A stretch of 64,000 bases of DNA from Campylorhamphus procurvoides (Eukaryota; Chordata; Aves; Passeriformes; Dendrocolaptidae): positions 1,072,107 through 1,136,106 of the forward strand of contig WBMV01009266.1 of the NCBI GenBank assembly GCA_013396655.1. Direction: 5' to 3'. The notes under the pieces are model-generated. The model saw nothing but the letters and a program-made list of their open reading frames with translations, did no database searches and had not been told where the DNA came from. Every line of letters begins with the position of its first letter. Position 1 is the stretch's first letter. This document shows, in pieces, positions 12,159 to 24,804 of the stretch. Position numbers and translations under genes: made by a program.

Positions 12159-14904
12159 CATTTTGTTTTATAGTAGGCAATTATTCAGGGTTCCAGTTTA
12201 TTACAGCACAGACCAAGCAGTTGTCACTGAGTCTGTCAGGACTGGCTCTGGTTGGGTTCCTGAGAATCATTTCTGCCTCTCTCTCTCCATCATTTCTCCT
12301 CACTGACATGTAGTGAATCTTCAAAATCATGTTTTTTCTCTCTGCAGGTTCCTCCTTCATAGCATGGACTTGGCTCGTTTTCTGGTCCTCTCCTTCAGGG
12401 CAGAAGGGGGAGTGCTGATGTCTTGAGTAGCTCAGAAGAGTAAGGAGAAATTGCCCTCCTGAAAGCTCAGAGTGCCACTCTGCATGCCAGCTGCCCCCCA
12501 TAGGCACCAAAGCTGGCAGTAATATGGGTTCAATGTGCCCTTTAGGAGAGGTTGTGATTGCATCTAAAAGATCTGCTCTGCCTTCTGCTGCAGGTGGAAA
12601 GAAACCAGGAAAAACTATGCTTTTTTTTTTGAGCAAAACAACCTTTCACTGCATTTTTTAAAGGCTAAGTTTGTAAGAACAAACCATGAATCTCTTTGAG
12701 ATCTCAAAAATTTAATTGGAAACATTCTAAATATAACTTTATTTTTTGCCAGACAATTTAATAAGTATATTTAGGTGGCTCATTCCACTTTTGAATATAT
12801 AATTCCCTAATGCTTTGAAGCCCTTCCTACAAAGCTGCAGACCATTCTGTTTATAGACAGTTCTGCATTATTAGCTTATTAGCTAAATACACCTCTAATT
12901 CTGCCACTGCCTTAAGTTCACATTAGACTTCTCAATAATGCAATCTCATGTTAGCAGGAATAGTAATTCAGTATTTAAGTGTTGTTTTTCCATCCTGTAA
13001 TAAGTCCTGCATGAGCCCAAGGTGCCCTTCGCCTGACTTGGATAGTGAGTTCCATGACCCTACTGGTCTGCAAGGTGATCCAGAAGCTACTCTGATTGAC
13101 CCTTGATGGATGTCCTCTTCAAACCATGAGGATGACATTCTCTGGGGACAGCCCTGCAAGGGGCCAGGTCAGGAAATCCTTTCTCTGGATGGAGTATTGG
13201 GCTTTCTCCACCAGCCCTGTTGCCTCTCGACTTCTTTGTATTTGTAGGGATGAGCCATTAATCACTGAACCAAACAATCCATAGCTCAACATATCATTTT
13301 GTCTTTTACACTTCTCTGCAATCATGAATCATGTCAGGTTATCATAATCTGGAGTCCAGGATCCAGTACCTCTGAGCACTACATCATCAGCTACAGAAAA
13401 TCCTCATTTAAATGAGAAAGATGCAGTGGATATATTTTGTAATTCCCATGCCATCTTACACTGATAGCCTTGAAGGTTTCCGGCAATGCCTCATCCTTTG
13501 CTGCAGTCCCTGCAAATTTATTCTGTATTATTTCTGAGACTGGATAATTGTTTCTTATATTTGCATTATTACATTTTCTAGGTTTCTTCAGTCCGTACAC
13601 TCTCTGAATCAAACCTAGGCTAAACATGTTTTTAAAACAAATATTGCCTTTTTATTCCTGTGACTATAACAGACTTGATCAGTTCCAGTTAAAGATAAAC
13701 TTCAGATCACGTAATTCTTTACTCAGAATTAGTTTCATGCTGTGCATTCTCAATTATACTTGTCTTTCCTCTACGTATTTACATTTCCTATTCACTTTTT
13801 TCAGTGATCTATGTTTAGTTTATAATTTATAAGCATTTCATTATTTTTTAATGAAAAATAATTTTTTTGCTTCAGCATTTTTCAGCCTAGCGCCATGTAG
13901 AACTTCTTCGTGTCACTGTCTACTCTGCCTCCTGGAAGAAGGTCTGGGTGTACAAGAGCTTGTCTATTTTTCTGGCTATCTGTGTTGTCCTGTTAAGAGG
14001 TGCTACTTGTCCCTGCAAACCTTGTCACTCCCTGCTCTTCTGAGCAGAGTGTCGTGAGATGTTCTTTTTGTTCCTGCTACTCCAGGCTGAAAACTCCTGC
14101 AAAATGGTATTTATTTCTAAATGCTGGCTTTTGCCTGGGTCTGTATATGTTCCCCCTCCTCAAGCACCTGTTTTTCCTTGACATTTTCTTGCTGTTTATT
14201 CTATAGCATCCCTTCCAAATCCCTCACTCTGCTGTGACCTCCTGCTTCCCAGCTTCCTCTCCTGCTGGTGAGTCTGTCGAGAGTAGTTGTAACTTGTTTT
14301 CCCTTTAACATTTTCATTCTGCCTTGAATATTTCTGTAGCTTGGCACATCCTGATAGCATTTCCCCTAAGTGTGAAGCTGCATCTTCCAGCAGCCCATCC
14401 TTGCAGCTCTGGAATTGTGATGCTGGCCACCATCTGATCTCTTCTGATGTGGCCTGACAAAGTACAGTTACACATCTGACTCATTAGTTTAGGATGAGTC
14501 AATAAAAACTTCAAAAGGACCCTTCTATTTTCAGTATCCAATCTCTTTTCAAAGTTTCTTTTCCTTTTTTGGCAAGCTACTACTCCCCAAATTTATGAAA
14601 CTTGCCCATTCGTTCTGGCTAAATTATGTGCTAATAAAGCCAGTGCTGGGAGGGAGATGTACTGTAAGCTCTAGGTCAGTGCCCTGGATTTAGTTCAGTA
14701 TCAACTAAATATCTCTGATATCAAAGCCTTAGCAAGCTGACACTGTTTAAAAAAATGACCATTGTGTGCTCCTTCAACATTTTGGGAAAGCAGGTTCCTC
14801 TGTATTCCTGCTTTCTTAAGCTGGGACAGAGAAAACTGCATTATTTGACCAGATTTTGACTGGAAGAGCTCTGGCTTTTAGGGCAATTTCTTTTAAATCA
14901 GTAG
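12159..14904. other. Unique non-coding sequence
   Basis: The longest open frame (151 codons on the minus strand, 12181-12636) has no recognisable domain and no splice or start context that supports a gene. The block around 13010-13260 is richer in GC than its surroundings but matches nothing I know. A T-rich stretch follows at 13620-14200. Confidence 0.45.
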
Positions 14905-15090
14905 ATCTGGAAAACAAACAAATAAACAAACAAATCCCACATAACAACAAAAAAAAACCCAGAAAAAACTCCCCCAAAATAAAATAATGAAATTAAGTGA
15001 AATGATTAAATTAAATTAGATATAAAATATATAAAATATTGAAACTACAATATATAAGATATAAAATACAAGATAAAATATAAACCAAAA
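14905..15090. repeat. A-rich low-complexity tract
   Basis: It begins with A/C-biased AAACAAACAAATAAAC units and continues as AT-only ATAAAATATATAAAATA-type sequence to about 15085. No LINE tail or target duplication was identified around it. Confidence 0.8.
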
Positions 15091-18000
15091 CCATCAAAGC
15101 TTCAACTCTCAAACTGCAAGTTAGAAACAATCATTAAAAAGAAAAGGAAAAAAAATCTCCCCAGAGACTGCAATTTTCATGCAGCTTCTTTATTCAAACT
15201 GTTGTGCCATTAAAAATATGTTGTGTGACTCACCGTAAAACTGTGAGATGTGGTGATACTTGTATTAAGGCCAGCACTGGGACCTGTGCTTTGTATAAAT
15301 ATGAAGGCAATTAAAAACGGGAAATACTGATTGGTTTAAACAGCTATGATAAATTGCTTCTACATGTGAATATTTATTTAGAGAAAGATTCCCAGTATAT
15401 AAGGCCTCATTCTTTGAAGGTAATGCTGTGGGAAATAATCAAACACAAAGGGCAGAACTACCTGCTCTAGTCTTGTTACACACCAACCATGCTGAGCATC
15501 AGGTGGGACTCTGGAAAATTGTGAAGGTTCTAAAAAAGCCACAAGAAATAGCATTTCATGCTATTTACATGCCTTCACTTTGTAATTCCAAAGACGATGC
15601 TGTAGTGAAATTAAAATGGAAAGAAATAGTGCAGGTAAGCAGTTTCTGGAGGGGTTTAGGTTTGTTTAGCAATTTTCATGCTTTTTACAATGCTATCCAA
15701 GCAGAAGAGTAACTCTTTGAAATACAAAGCATCATTTTGATTATATTGAAATGTATGAAAGGTATTTAAAACATTATTTTACATACAGAGTAGGATGTTA
15801 GCAAAATCTAGCATTTTGTTATTGATCGAAAAATACATTCTTTTGATTAAAGTTAACGGCAGGTTTATAAAACAATTACACTTTTCTAAAAAAAAAATGG
15901 ACTAAATTGTTTAATTAACATTGAGACACCTTTCTGGAAAATAAGAAAACTCAAACCAACCACATTAAAATTAAATTTGTGTGTGATTACTTCAAACAAG
16001 TCCTTATTAGTCACTACCTGGGTGATCATGGTCCTTCATGCATTCATGTTTAGTTCCCAATTATTCACAGTTTGTTAATTGGTGTGATATGGCATGAATA
16101 TTGATGGTACAGCCTGAAGATGATTTCCATACCAAAGGAACAGGCATATTTACTGTCCATGTACACAGCAAAAAACAAAGTTCCCAACAGATATGCTTTT
16201 GAAATTTGGCAAACACCCTTCTCTATGTTCTGTATTTTGGCTCATTACACAGATAGCCTTGCAACAAATGTGATGGAAAATGTACAGCAATATAAGGAGA
16301 ATAAATAAATAGAATGAAATAAAATAAAGTAAGACAAAACGAGAACAAAATAACAAGGCTAAGTTCAGTTGTTTAATTTGTATGAACTTCTTGAGAAGTG
16401 CATACCCCAGTAGGACCCAGATAGATGAAACAGTGGTGTGACGGTGTTTTTGATAGAGAAGGGTCGGCATGTGGTATCGGCTATCCAGATTTACACCTGG
16501 ACTGAAACATTAGTGTGTTCTGTGAGGAAAAAAGGTCTCAGGAATTCAGATCTGTGTTGGAGTTTTCCACAAGCAGAGTGTTATCCAATTTTTAGCTATT
16601 CTGTGCGTCTGTGTTAAACGGGACATGGCCAGGAGCCAAAGTTATTTGGAGGGGAGGTGAAACATCCTTGAGAACCAGTGGGACAAAGCAACTCAAGCTG
16701 GAGAAGCTGAAGGTGGTGGGAGTCTAATCTATGAGAGTATCATCTCTGAGGTGCTGGGAGAGAGTCTCAAACATTTCAAGGGAGACCTGAGAGATTAACT
16801 CTGAGCCAACATTTCAATGGGATGATCCAAGGTGACTCTTAAAATGGTGATGCAACAGGAAAATATAAAATAAGTATATGCAAGAGGTGAACGGGGTTGA
16901 AGATTTCAAGAAGAGGCAATACATCCAAAGGAGAACCAGCTGTAGAATAACACAAAGTCTCATATCCAATCTGCAAGAAAGGATTTTCCCTCAATCAGAG
17001 GCTAAGTGGAGTTTTCCAAGGAAAAAGTACATGCCATACTGTGGCGACCAGGCAGCAAATTACAGGTTCACAGGGATTGTTTCCCATCTCTTCTTTACCC
17101 TGGCCATGTTGTGTAGGGTGTGAAATAACCAATCTAAACCCACATGGGAAGTTCTTAATTGATTATGTTTTCTTTTGAAATGGCTCGGCTTATCATTAAA
17201 ATGTAAAGAAATACAGCTGCTCTGTAAATGTTCAGAAAGCCAACGTACGAAAAGATAAAGCATTAACATTTAACTTGCACTTGAAATGGTCTTCACCTCT
17301 GAACATGAAAAAAAATTTATTGAAATGGTGACATTTCCAATTTTCAGGCAACATAATTTTGCACATAAGATTGAGAATGGCTTTGGCTCAAATTCTTTGC
17401 ACTAAAAATTACAGTTTTAGTACAGTCTGAGTGGTTTATAAATTCAGATCAACTTGTTTGATTTAATTCTAAAAAATTTAAAGACATTATATAAAATAAT
17501 ACATTATTATTCACTTGTTAAAAATTCTGTGGGTTTTTATAAGTATGTTAATTAAAAAACTTACTTTCTCCTCAATCTGAAAAAAAAACCCAAGTCTAGG
17601 TTAGAGAAAATATTGTTCTAAATGAAGTGGAGTTTTCACCTTTTAATTTGCTGGGTTTTTTTTCTTTTTCCCAGTCAGTGGCAATGTCTGATGGCCTGGG
17701 GGAAAAGACAGTTAAATGTTCAGATCTTTATACTGTTATAAACAATGCAAGGCAGCAGGGGATAATTTCTTCTAGGTGATTCTATACAGCACAGAGAGAG
17801 GGATGCTCTGGTTGTATCTATACCAATAAAGTGAACATAGTAATGTGCAAGACACAAGCACTCACATTTCAAATATTACCCTTCCTTTAAATTCTTTTAA
17901 TTCAGCCTAATCTCTGGCATGATTTTTCCCTGGCCCAAATTACCTTCTCCCAGTCAACAGCCAAGCTTGATGCAGGGCTTAACTTAGGCAAGAATATTTT

Positions 18001-20051
18001 TTTAAACAGCCAGCTTGCACACAGCAATCCAGTTGTGGACAGAAAGGATAAGTTCTGCTAAATGCACCGGAATAGTCCCTGGACCATTTAATTTCCTATT
18101 AAAGCCATAGCTTCCAAGGCTACATTTAAGATCAGCTTTAGTCTCCATTGAGAGGGCAGACACGTAAGCCTGGCTGCAGGCACAGCTGAAGGCTGCCTTC
18201 TACAGCAGACAGGATCCCATCAGCAGTTCCAAAGCATTTAATGAAGCTGAATGTGTTAAAAAAGTTAAGTGGTCAGTGACGTCAGCACACAGGGCACGCA
18301 CCTGCTCTCACACGCAGACATTAACTGGGAGATCCCATCTCAGATGAGCTCATTAAGAAGTCTTTGCCAACGTTTTCACACCAAAATTCAACCAAGTAAA
18401 CCAGTCCCCATGATGTTTCCACAGGAGGCAGGTTAGTAATGCTGAGGGGAGAAAATAAGAACACTAAGGATAAGCAAGGAACAAATCTACACCTTGCCAT
18501 AAAAATTATGTGATGTTAAATGAGAGTCTTATTCCATCAGCAAACTTGGGATTAAATGCAACACTCACTGTAGTGAGTAGTGAGGTGTTCACTCACTTCA
18601 AAAGGGGTCAGGTTTCACCCTTGGTCTCCTGTATTTTTTTCTCATTATCTCTTTTTGCCATCCCCTTTTGCACCTCCCTCCACTCACTGTGTTGTCAAGT
18701 CTCAGAGCAGGCAGGTAACCCACCTTATCTTTCTATCATATTTCCCTTGTTTACCTTCACCAACAGAAGGAGAGCAGAAAATACTTATTTGTGAAAGACT
18801 GAGACTTTAGTTGCAAAGTCCACAGAGCCTCCTTTACAACACCGAGTTTCTTTTCAGGTTTATGGCAGAGGTGGATTTCTTCTCAGTTTTGCAGACCTCT
18901 GAAAAGACAAGTGGACTTGCCAAATGCATAGGCACACACACTTAGGTTTGTACATCTCAAAGCTATCAAACATGTCACATTTTATTTCTTTCACCTGCTT
19001 ATGGACTGTGGACACCTGTGACACTGGCAGCACACAGTGGTTGCTGGGAGGGAGGGGATGTTTTGGATAGAGGAATCAACTTAGTAATCCTCTGAATTCA
19101 TGAAACCATTTTGGATTCTCGTTTGAATATTTAGCATCTGTTTGAAGAAATTCTTTATGTTTAAAACAATAATATTAAAAGAAAAAAAGAACAAACGACC
19201 AAAACATTCCTTTGGAATTCTACAAAAGCTTTCATGTAGGAAAGCAAACATAATGAAAACCAAAAACAGGTAATCATTTATTTTGCCTCCTACACAATAG
19301 CTTCACTTATGGCAAGTGGAATCAGCAGTTTGCACACTGAGCAACAGATGCTCTTAGGTAGTAAGAGTTACTAAGCAGAAAGAGCTTTGGTAGCAGTTGC
19401 TACATGGTGCAGGAGCTGTTTCTGGTAGCAGATGCTCCCAGGTATTCAGGATATTTGTGCTTCCCTGATCATCTGTTGCACAGGCTTCACTGTTTCCAAT
19501 GACTCAGAGCTGAAGCATTTGGAGTTTAGTGTATTTCTGTCAGATTTAGGTGAAGCTGATGAGTTTCAGAAGGGCAGCAATCAGGAGAAAAGTCACCTTA
19601 CCTGAGGACCATGCAGGAATAGAGTTTTCTTGCATGTATTTTGAAAGAGCTTTTGGAAGTTTTGTCAATAGAACACAGATCAACATTGCGAGCATATTTT
19701 TTTCTATGAACAAATATAAAACTTACCCAGAAGTTTGAATGTTTGCTGCTAGAAATACAGACTGAGATTTTTAAAGTTAATGAGGACCCAATTTCTTTTG
19801 TCAGATATTTTGCATCCTAGTAAATTTTATTATCTAATTTGACAAAATGCACTAGACTAGGTTGACAAAGCTGATGACTGCTTGTATAATGATTCTACTA
19901 TCCAAAGTCAGAGTGATCAAAGCTGCTATCAGAGGTATCAACTCTCAATTCTTCTTATGGGCTTTCACACCCATATTGCCATCAGAGATTAAGCCAGAAC
20001 TGTTATTCTGATGTAGCTCTGATGTACTGGGCATGTATCTGCTGAAGTTTT
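15091..20051. other. Unique AT-rich non-coding sequence
   Basis: About 5 kb without a recognised repeat family. A short AAATAAAT-type patch lies at 16300-16350. A 94-codon open frame at 15428-15712 contains a donor-like CAGGTAAGC at about 15631, but there is no matching acceptor or protein family. A mixed-composition block at 18240-18380 is a candidate for conserved non-coding DNA by composition only. Two loosely similar 'GGTAGCAG.TGCT' segments lie at 19389-19440. Confidence 0.45.
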
Positions 20052-20400
20052 TCATAGAATTAGAGACTCATAGATGGGTTGTGTTGAAAGGGACCTTCAA
20101 GAGCATCTCACTCCAACCCCCAGCCCTGGGCAGGGACGCCCTCAACATCAGGTTGGTCAGAGCCCCATCCAGCCTGGCCTTGAACACTTCTAGGGATGGG
20201 GCATCCACAACTTATCTGTGCAACCTGTGCCAGGGCCTCACCACTCTCACAGGGAAGAATATATCCCTAATATCTACTCTAAACCTGCCCTCTTTCTGTT
20301 TACAGCCATTCCCCCTTGCTCTGTTACTACATGCCCTTGTAAAAAGTCCCTCTGGCAGCTCTCTTGTAGGCTCCCTTCAAGCACTAAAAGGTCTATCGAA
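20052..20400 (-). mobile_element. CR1 LINE fragment, reverse orientation
   Basis: The copy begins TCATAGAAT, the complement of the terminal repeat with a disrupted second unit. It follows reverse CR1 closely: 'CCCTGGGCAGGGACGCC', 'CTTGAACACTTCTAGGGATGG', 'TAATATCTACTCTAAACCTGCC' and 'AAAAAGTCCCTCT'. About 350 bp remain. Open frames here read through the antisense strand of CR1. Confidence 0.92.
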
Positions 20401-21470
20401 AGGTTTCATTTCACCTACGAAATTTAAACATTTAATGAACTAAAACCTGGAGCCTTTCAGGGACCTAACCACTGAGCTAGCATCTTATTTTTCATCATTT
20501 CAGAAACTATTTAATGTGTCTCATGCAACACAACATGGCTCCAAGAAGGAGAGGTGAGATAGCACCATCCAAACAGCACAGCTCTGCTGCTTCAGGCACC
20601 TGATTCAGGTTTCTGATTGGCATGAAACATGTGAAAAAGTCTAATCTGTATATTGTTTTCCCTCCTCATAGATATTTATTCCAGCCACAGATAGATCTAT
20701 GAAATAAAAAGAAGATTGACCACCCCTTTCTATTACTGACTTGTGTTCACACTCTGCCATCCCAGCCAAACCCACATGGCAAAATCATCATGATTAGAAA
20801 GAAAGGCTTGTCATAATCAGCTTCATTTTTCACCCAGTGGTATTCAGCAGCTCCTCTTTCAGTATCACAGTGCAGGGATCCTAAGTTGCAGCACTGTTTT
20901 GCAGAAATGGAAGTGAGTGTTTTGAGACATGATTTAATTTTTGGCTCAGATCCATACATTGCCGATCATTTGCAAAACCAGGTAGAAAGTATGTAATCGG
21001 TTAAGCAAGTGTCAGAGGGTGAGGAATCTTGGCTTGTAAATGTAATTACAGAGCCTGTCAATAGACATTGATTTCCTTAGATGGATCCCTTGGAAGCATT
21101 CAGAAAGCTGGGAATAAAATGGAGGAATGCTACAGAGCTCCAACAAGAGCTCATGTTTTTCCATCTCTTCCTCCAAGTTTTATGTTTACACATTGATGCA
21201 TCTTACAGTTCAGAAGCATCTTTTATATATTTTGGAGAAAATGTTCAGTATTCCTCTCATTCTCCTGTACATGCTGGTTTTAGTGCATTTCACTGAACTT
21301 TGCCTGTCTAAGTGCAGTAACATGGAATGATTACTAATCTCCAAAATTTCTATTTTTACAGTCCATCTGCCCTCTGTTGAGTGACTGTTGTCTCATTAAT
21401 ATCTAAATGTTTCTTCATACTATCAGCTCTAAGACTATTCTATTGTGAACCAAACTATCCTATTGTTTAC
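20401..21470. other. Unique non-coding sequence
   Basis: No family-level repeat or exon is recognised between the two CR1 copies. Small open frames at 21081-21330 overlap in two frames and resemble nothing. Confidence 0.45.
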
Positions 21471-21935
21471 TGTACTCTGGACCTGTTGGAGAGGGTCAAG
21501 AGGAGGGACACAAAAGTGATCAGAGAGGTGGAAAACCTCTGCTATAAGGAAAAACTGAGAGAACTGGGGTTTTCAGACTGTTCCAGGGAGACCTTAGAGC
21601 AGCCTTTTAGTGCTTAAAGGGGACTTATAGGAAAGATTGGGACAAAACTTTTAGCAGAGTCTATAGTGACAGGACAAGGGGTAGTGGTTTTAAACGAAAA
21701 AAAGGGTCAATTCAGACTAGATATGAGGGAGCAGTTTTTTACTATGAGGATAGTGAAACACTGGCACAGGCTGCACAAAGCTGTGGTGGATGCCCCATCT
21801 CTGCAAACATTCAAGGTCAGGTTGGGTGGGACCCTCGGCAGTCTGATCTAGTTGAAGATGTCCCTGCTCATTGCAGGGAAGTTGGACAGGGTGACCTTTA
21901 AAGGTCCTTTCCAACCCAAATCATCTTATGATTCT
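21471..21935 (+). mobile_element. CR1 LINE fragment, sense orientation
   Basis: It starts in 'CTCTGGACCTGTTGGAGAGGG', just before the conserved 'AAACTGAGAGAACTGGGGTT' block, passes 'GTGACAGGACAAGGGGTAGTGG' near 21667 and 'GATGCCCCATCTCTGCAAACA' near 21790, and ends in a decayed 'ATCTTATGATTCT' terminal repeat. At about 465 bp it is one of the longer copies here. It lies only about 1.07 kb from the reverse copy at 20052, so the two form a loose inverted pair. Confidence 0.9.
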
Positions 21936-22575
21936 AAAAATTCACTCTTGCAAAATTGCTCTGCCTCCTTGCTCCTTCTTTCCCTCAGCCTTATGTCTGA
22001 CCTTGTTGATAGAAGAGAAATATTTAAAGACTGAGTCCGGAAGTTTTTCCACAGTTTGTTGGGATTAGCAGCAGGATGTATTCAAAGGCACTGAAAATAT
22101 CAAACAAAGCTGAACTGTAGGAGAGGAGAGAGAATTGCGAACTCATTGTGGAAGTCACCTGTCAGGTAATAAAAAAAGCGAATATCTGGACTCCTATTCA
22201 AACAGTAGCCTGGAGAAAAATTATTATAATTAGTGCCAGTAGATAACAACCTCTTTTCTGTGCAAGAAGTGATAGAGATCCAGCCAAATATTTAATAGCA
22301 GGAAACAAAAAATAAGTATCATAGACAATTGCCTCTATGCACATCACATTATTCTTTCACCCTCTTATTTCTGAGCATTTTAATTTTTTTTAACAATTGC
22401 CACTATAAATCTTCCCCATGTTCTTATTTATAGGCAAGAATATAAATTTTATTCCACCTACTTGGTGCTATTGAAATAAGACAACACAGCTAAATTTTAG
22501 CTAGAAACAACTTGGGGAAAATTCCCTTTCTGTTGAAACTTTTTTTCTAGAGGTTATGATGGAAGTCTAGACCGC
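21936..22575. other. Unique AT-rich non-coding sequence
   Basis: No repeat family or exon is recognised between the CR1 end and the LTR start. Confidence 0.45.
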
Positions 22576-23186
22576 TGTATTAGGTTTGTATGGCAAGGCT
22601 TTTGTATCAGAGGGGTTACGAGGGTGGCTTTTGTGAGAAACTGCCGGGAGCTTCCCCCATATCTGATAGAGCTAATGTCATTTGGATTCACCACTGTCCA
22701 AGGCTGAGCCCATCAGTGACAGCGATAGCACCTCCATGAAAACATGGTTAAGGTGGGGAAAAAACCTGCTGTGAATCAGCAGAGACGAGTGAGAACATGT
22801 GAGAGGAACAGCCCTGCAGACACCCAGGCCAGTGAAGAAGGAGGGGAAAGAGAAGCTAGAGGTGCTGGAGCAGAAATTCCCTGCAGCCCATCATGAAGAC
22901 CATGGTGAGGCAGCTGTGCCCCTACAGCCCATGGAGGTCCATAGTGAAGCAGACATCCACCTGCAGCCCCTGGAGGATCCCCACACCAGAGCGAGTGGAC
23001 ATCTGAAAGAGGCTGTGACCCCCTGGGAAGCCAATTTTCCTGTCAGGACCTGTGGATCTGTGGAGAGAGGGTCCCACACTGCAGCAGGTTTGCTGGCAGG
23101 TCTTGTTACCCAGTGGGCAACCCACACTGGAGCAGCCTATTTCTGAAGGACTGCACTCTGTGGAAAGGACCCCACAGCGGAGATGT

Positions 23187-23194
23187 TTATATAG
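23187..23194 (+). promoter_or_regulatory. TATA box of the long LTR
   Basis: TTATATAG in the U3 region, about 280 bp before the AATAAA signal. Confidence 0.55.
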
Positions 23195-23357
23195 AACCTT
23201 CTCCCTGGAGAAGCAACCTCACGCTGGAGCAGGAGAAGAGTGTGAGGAGTCTTCCCCCTGCAGAGGAAGGAGCCACAGAGACAAAGTGTGATGAACTGAC
23301 TGCAACCCTCATTTCCCATCCCTCTACCTTTCTACCTCCTATCCTCATGTCAGTGTA

Positions 23358-23386
23358 GGGGGGGAGGGGGTAGAGAAGATGAGGGG
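23358..23386 (+). repeat. G-run cluster inside the LTR
   Basis: Runs of seven, five and four G at 23358-23364, 23366-23370 and 23383-23386. They could pair as a G-quadruplex. Confidence 0.6.
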
Positions 23387-23469
23387 TTGAAGTTGAAACT
23401 GGATGAAGGAAGGGGTGTGGAGGTGTTTTAACATTTGGGTTTATTGCTTGTTACCCTACTCTGATTGGT

Positions 23470-23475
23470 AATAAA
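23470..23475 (+). terminator. LTR poly(A) signal AATAAA
   Basis: Canonical hexamer placed upstream of the U5-like 'CCCCAAGTCGAG' segment of the LTR. Confidence 0.6.
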
Positions 23476-23652
23476 ATCAATTAATTTCCCCAAGTCGAGT
23501 CTGTTTTTCACAGTAATTGGTGAGTGACCTCTCCGTGCCCTTATCTCAACCCATGAGCCTTTCATTCTATTATGTCCCCACTACCTATCTGAGGACAGGA
23601 GTGACAGAGCAGCTTTGTGTCCTTGTTGTCCAGCCAGAGTCTACCCACCACA

Positions 23653-24308
23653 AAGGTACAGGAGAACAATTCAGTGCTCCACTTCAGTGCTCTTCCCAGA
23701 ATTGTAGGACTGAAATAATTTCTGCTAGTGAAGTTTTAAGAAGAGTAAATAACCCACTTCTATGGCTCAGCCTTTGTAGCCTGACCCAGTCCCACTCTTT
23801 CCTGAGTACTAATGGCCAACCCACTGCGGTGGGCTGGCAACCAAGAACTCAAAAACTGCCTAATCCTGGAAATTAGTGGAATTCCTCTCTCAGATAATTC
23901 AGTGATGTGTTCTGAGGTGAATTTAGAGACCTCCACGGCTATTGTTTTCTGTGTCTATTATATACATTATGTTCCTACGCTTTGAAGGGATTTCTGCCAG
24001 CAGCTCTCAGGGTTGAGGAAGAAAAGGAAAGTAAACACTGAAATTTCAGTCTCTACCATCAAACAGCATCCAACACTTCCTTACTAATCTGAGAGAAAAT
24101 GGAGATGGCCACTATATGTTTTCTGGTGAGCTACAAGTTCTTAAACAGTCTACAGATCTTGACAGCACAAGTGCTGTAGATTTGGATATAAACCTAAGTA
24201 ATCATATGTGGTCAAAAGGAGTATATGGACATACTTTTCTTTCAATAACATCTGCAAACTAGAGAATTAATTTGAGTTTGTGGCTGGGAAACAACCAAGG
24301 AAATAGAG
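23653..24308. other. Unique non-coding sequence
   Basis: No repeat family or exon is recognised between the LTR end and the next CR1. Confidence 0.4.
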
Positions 24309-24550
24309 TCATAGAATATCCTGATTTATAAGGTTGCAGTTCCTGGCCCTGTACAGGACAGACCCAAGAATCCCACCATGTTCCAGAAAGAGTTGTCTAA
24401 ACACTTCTTGAGCTCTGTCAGTCTTAGTGCCATGGCCACTTCCCTGGGGAGCCTGTTCAGTGCCCAACCACCCTCTGAGGGAGAACCTTTTCCTAATATC
24501 CAAGCTAAACCTCCCCTTGACACCGCTTCATTACATTCCCTCAGGTCCCT
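24309..24550 (-). mobile_element. CR1 LINE fragment of a second subfamily, reverse orientation
   Basis: It starts TCATAGAATATCCTGA. It then reads 'CAGTTCCTGGCCCTGTACAG', 'CACTTCCCTGGGGAGCCTGTT' and 'CCAACCACCCTCTGAGGGAGA'. This 3' end differs from the 'CCATGGGCAGGGACACC' type seen at 12001 and 20052, so it is a separate CR1 subfamily. The sense copy at 30235-30567 shows the same diagnostic blocks. Confidence 0.88.
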
Positions 24551-24771
24551 TTGCTTACAGAGATAAGAATGGATACTTCTAGGGTGTCAGGTGTCTGGCC
24601 CTTTGAGAACAAGCTCTTTGGAACAGAAATCTTGTCTTCTTTAAGGCTTATGAAGTCCCTGTATCCTATGTGGTAGAAAATAGGTGTGCAGACAGCAATG
24701 GAAAATACCAATCTGCTGAACATGCCACCCAGCTTTGAGAACAAGACAGACAGCTAGGGGGGGAAAAGGGG

Positions 24772-24804
24772 NNNNNNNNNNNNNNNNNNNNNNNNNNNNN
24801 NNNN
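24772..24804. other. Assembly gap (33 Ns)
   Basis: An N run directly preceded by a G-rich string with runs of eight and four G (about 24757-24771). Its true length is unknown. Confidence 0.98.

Larger units (their letters stand above)
22576..23652 (+). mobile_element. Long avian ERV LTR (about 1.08 kb)
   Basis: The segment begins TGTATTAGGTTTGTATGGC and ends ...CTACCCACCACA, giving TG...CA ends. It matches a widespread long avian LTR type that I recognise from its modular GC-rich middle ('CTGCAGCCCATGGAGGTCC'-like and 'CACACTGGAGCAG'-like units). Its 3' end carries 'CCCCAAGTCGAGTCTG' and 'CCTTATCTCAACCCATGAGCC'. A TATA box lies at 23187-23194 and AATAAA at 23470-23475. No flanking target duplication is evident at the chosen ends, so one boundary may be off or the copy may be rearranged. 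No internal retroviral sequence is attached. The 115-codon open frame at 22799-23146 lies in the modular region and is not a gene. Confidence 0.82.

Noticed and set aside
12181..12636. 151-codon open frame on the minus strand as a gene
   Set aside because: It has no recognisable domain or supporting splice sites, and open frames of this size are expected occasionally in 64 kb.
15428..15712. Exon with a donor-like CAGGTAAGC site
   Set aside because: There is no matching acceptor, no protein family, and the frame runs on past the donor. A single donor-like word is common by chance.
20033..20443. 136-codon open frame as a gene
   Set aside because: It lies almost wholly on the antisense strand of a CR1 copy.
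22799..23146. 115-codon open frame as a gene
   Set aside because: It arises from the GC-rich modular repeats of an LTR.
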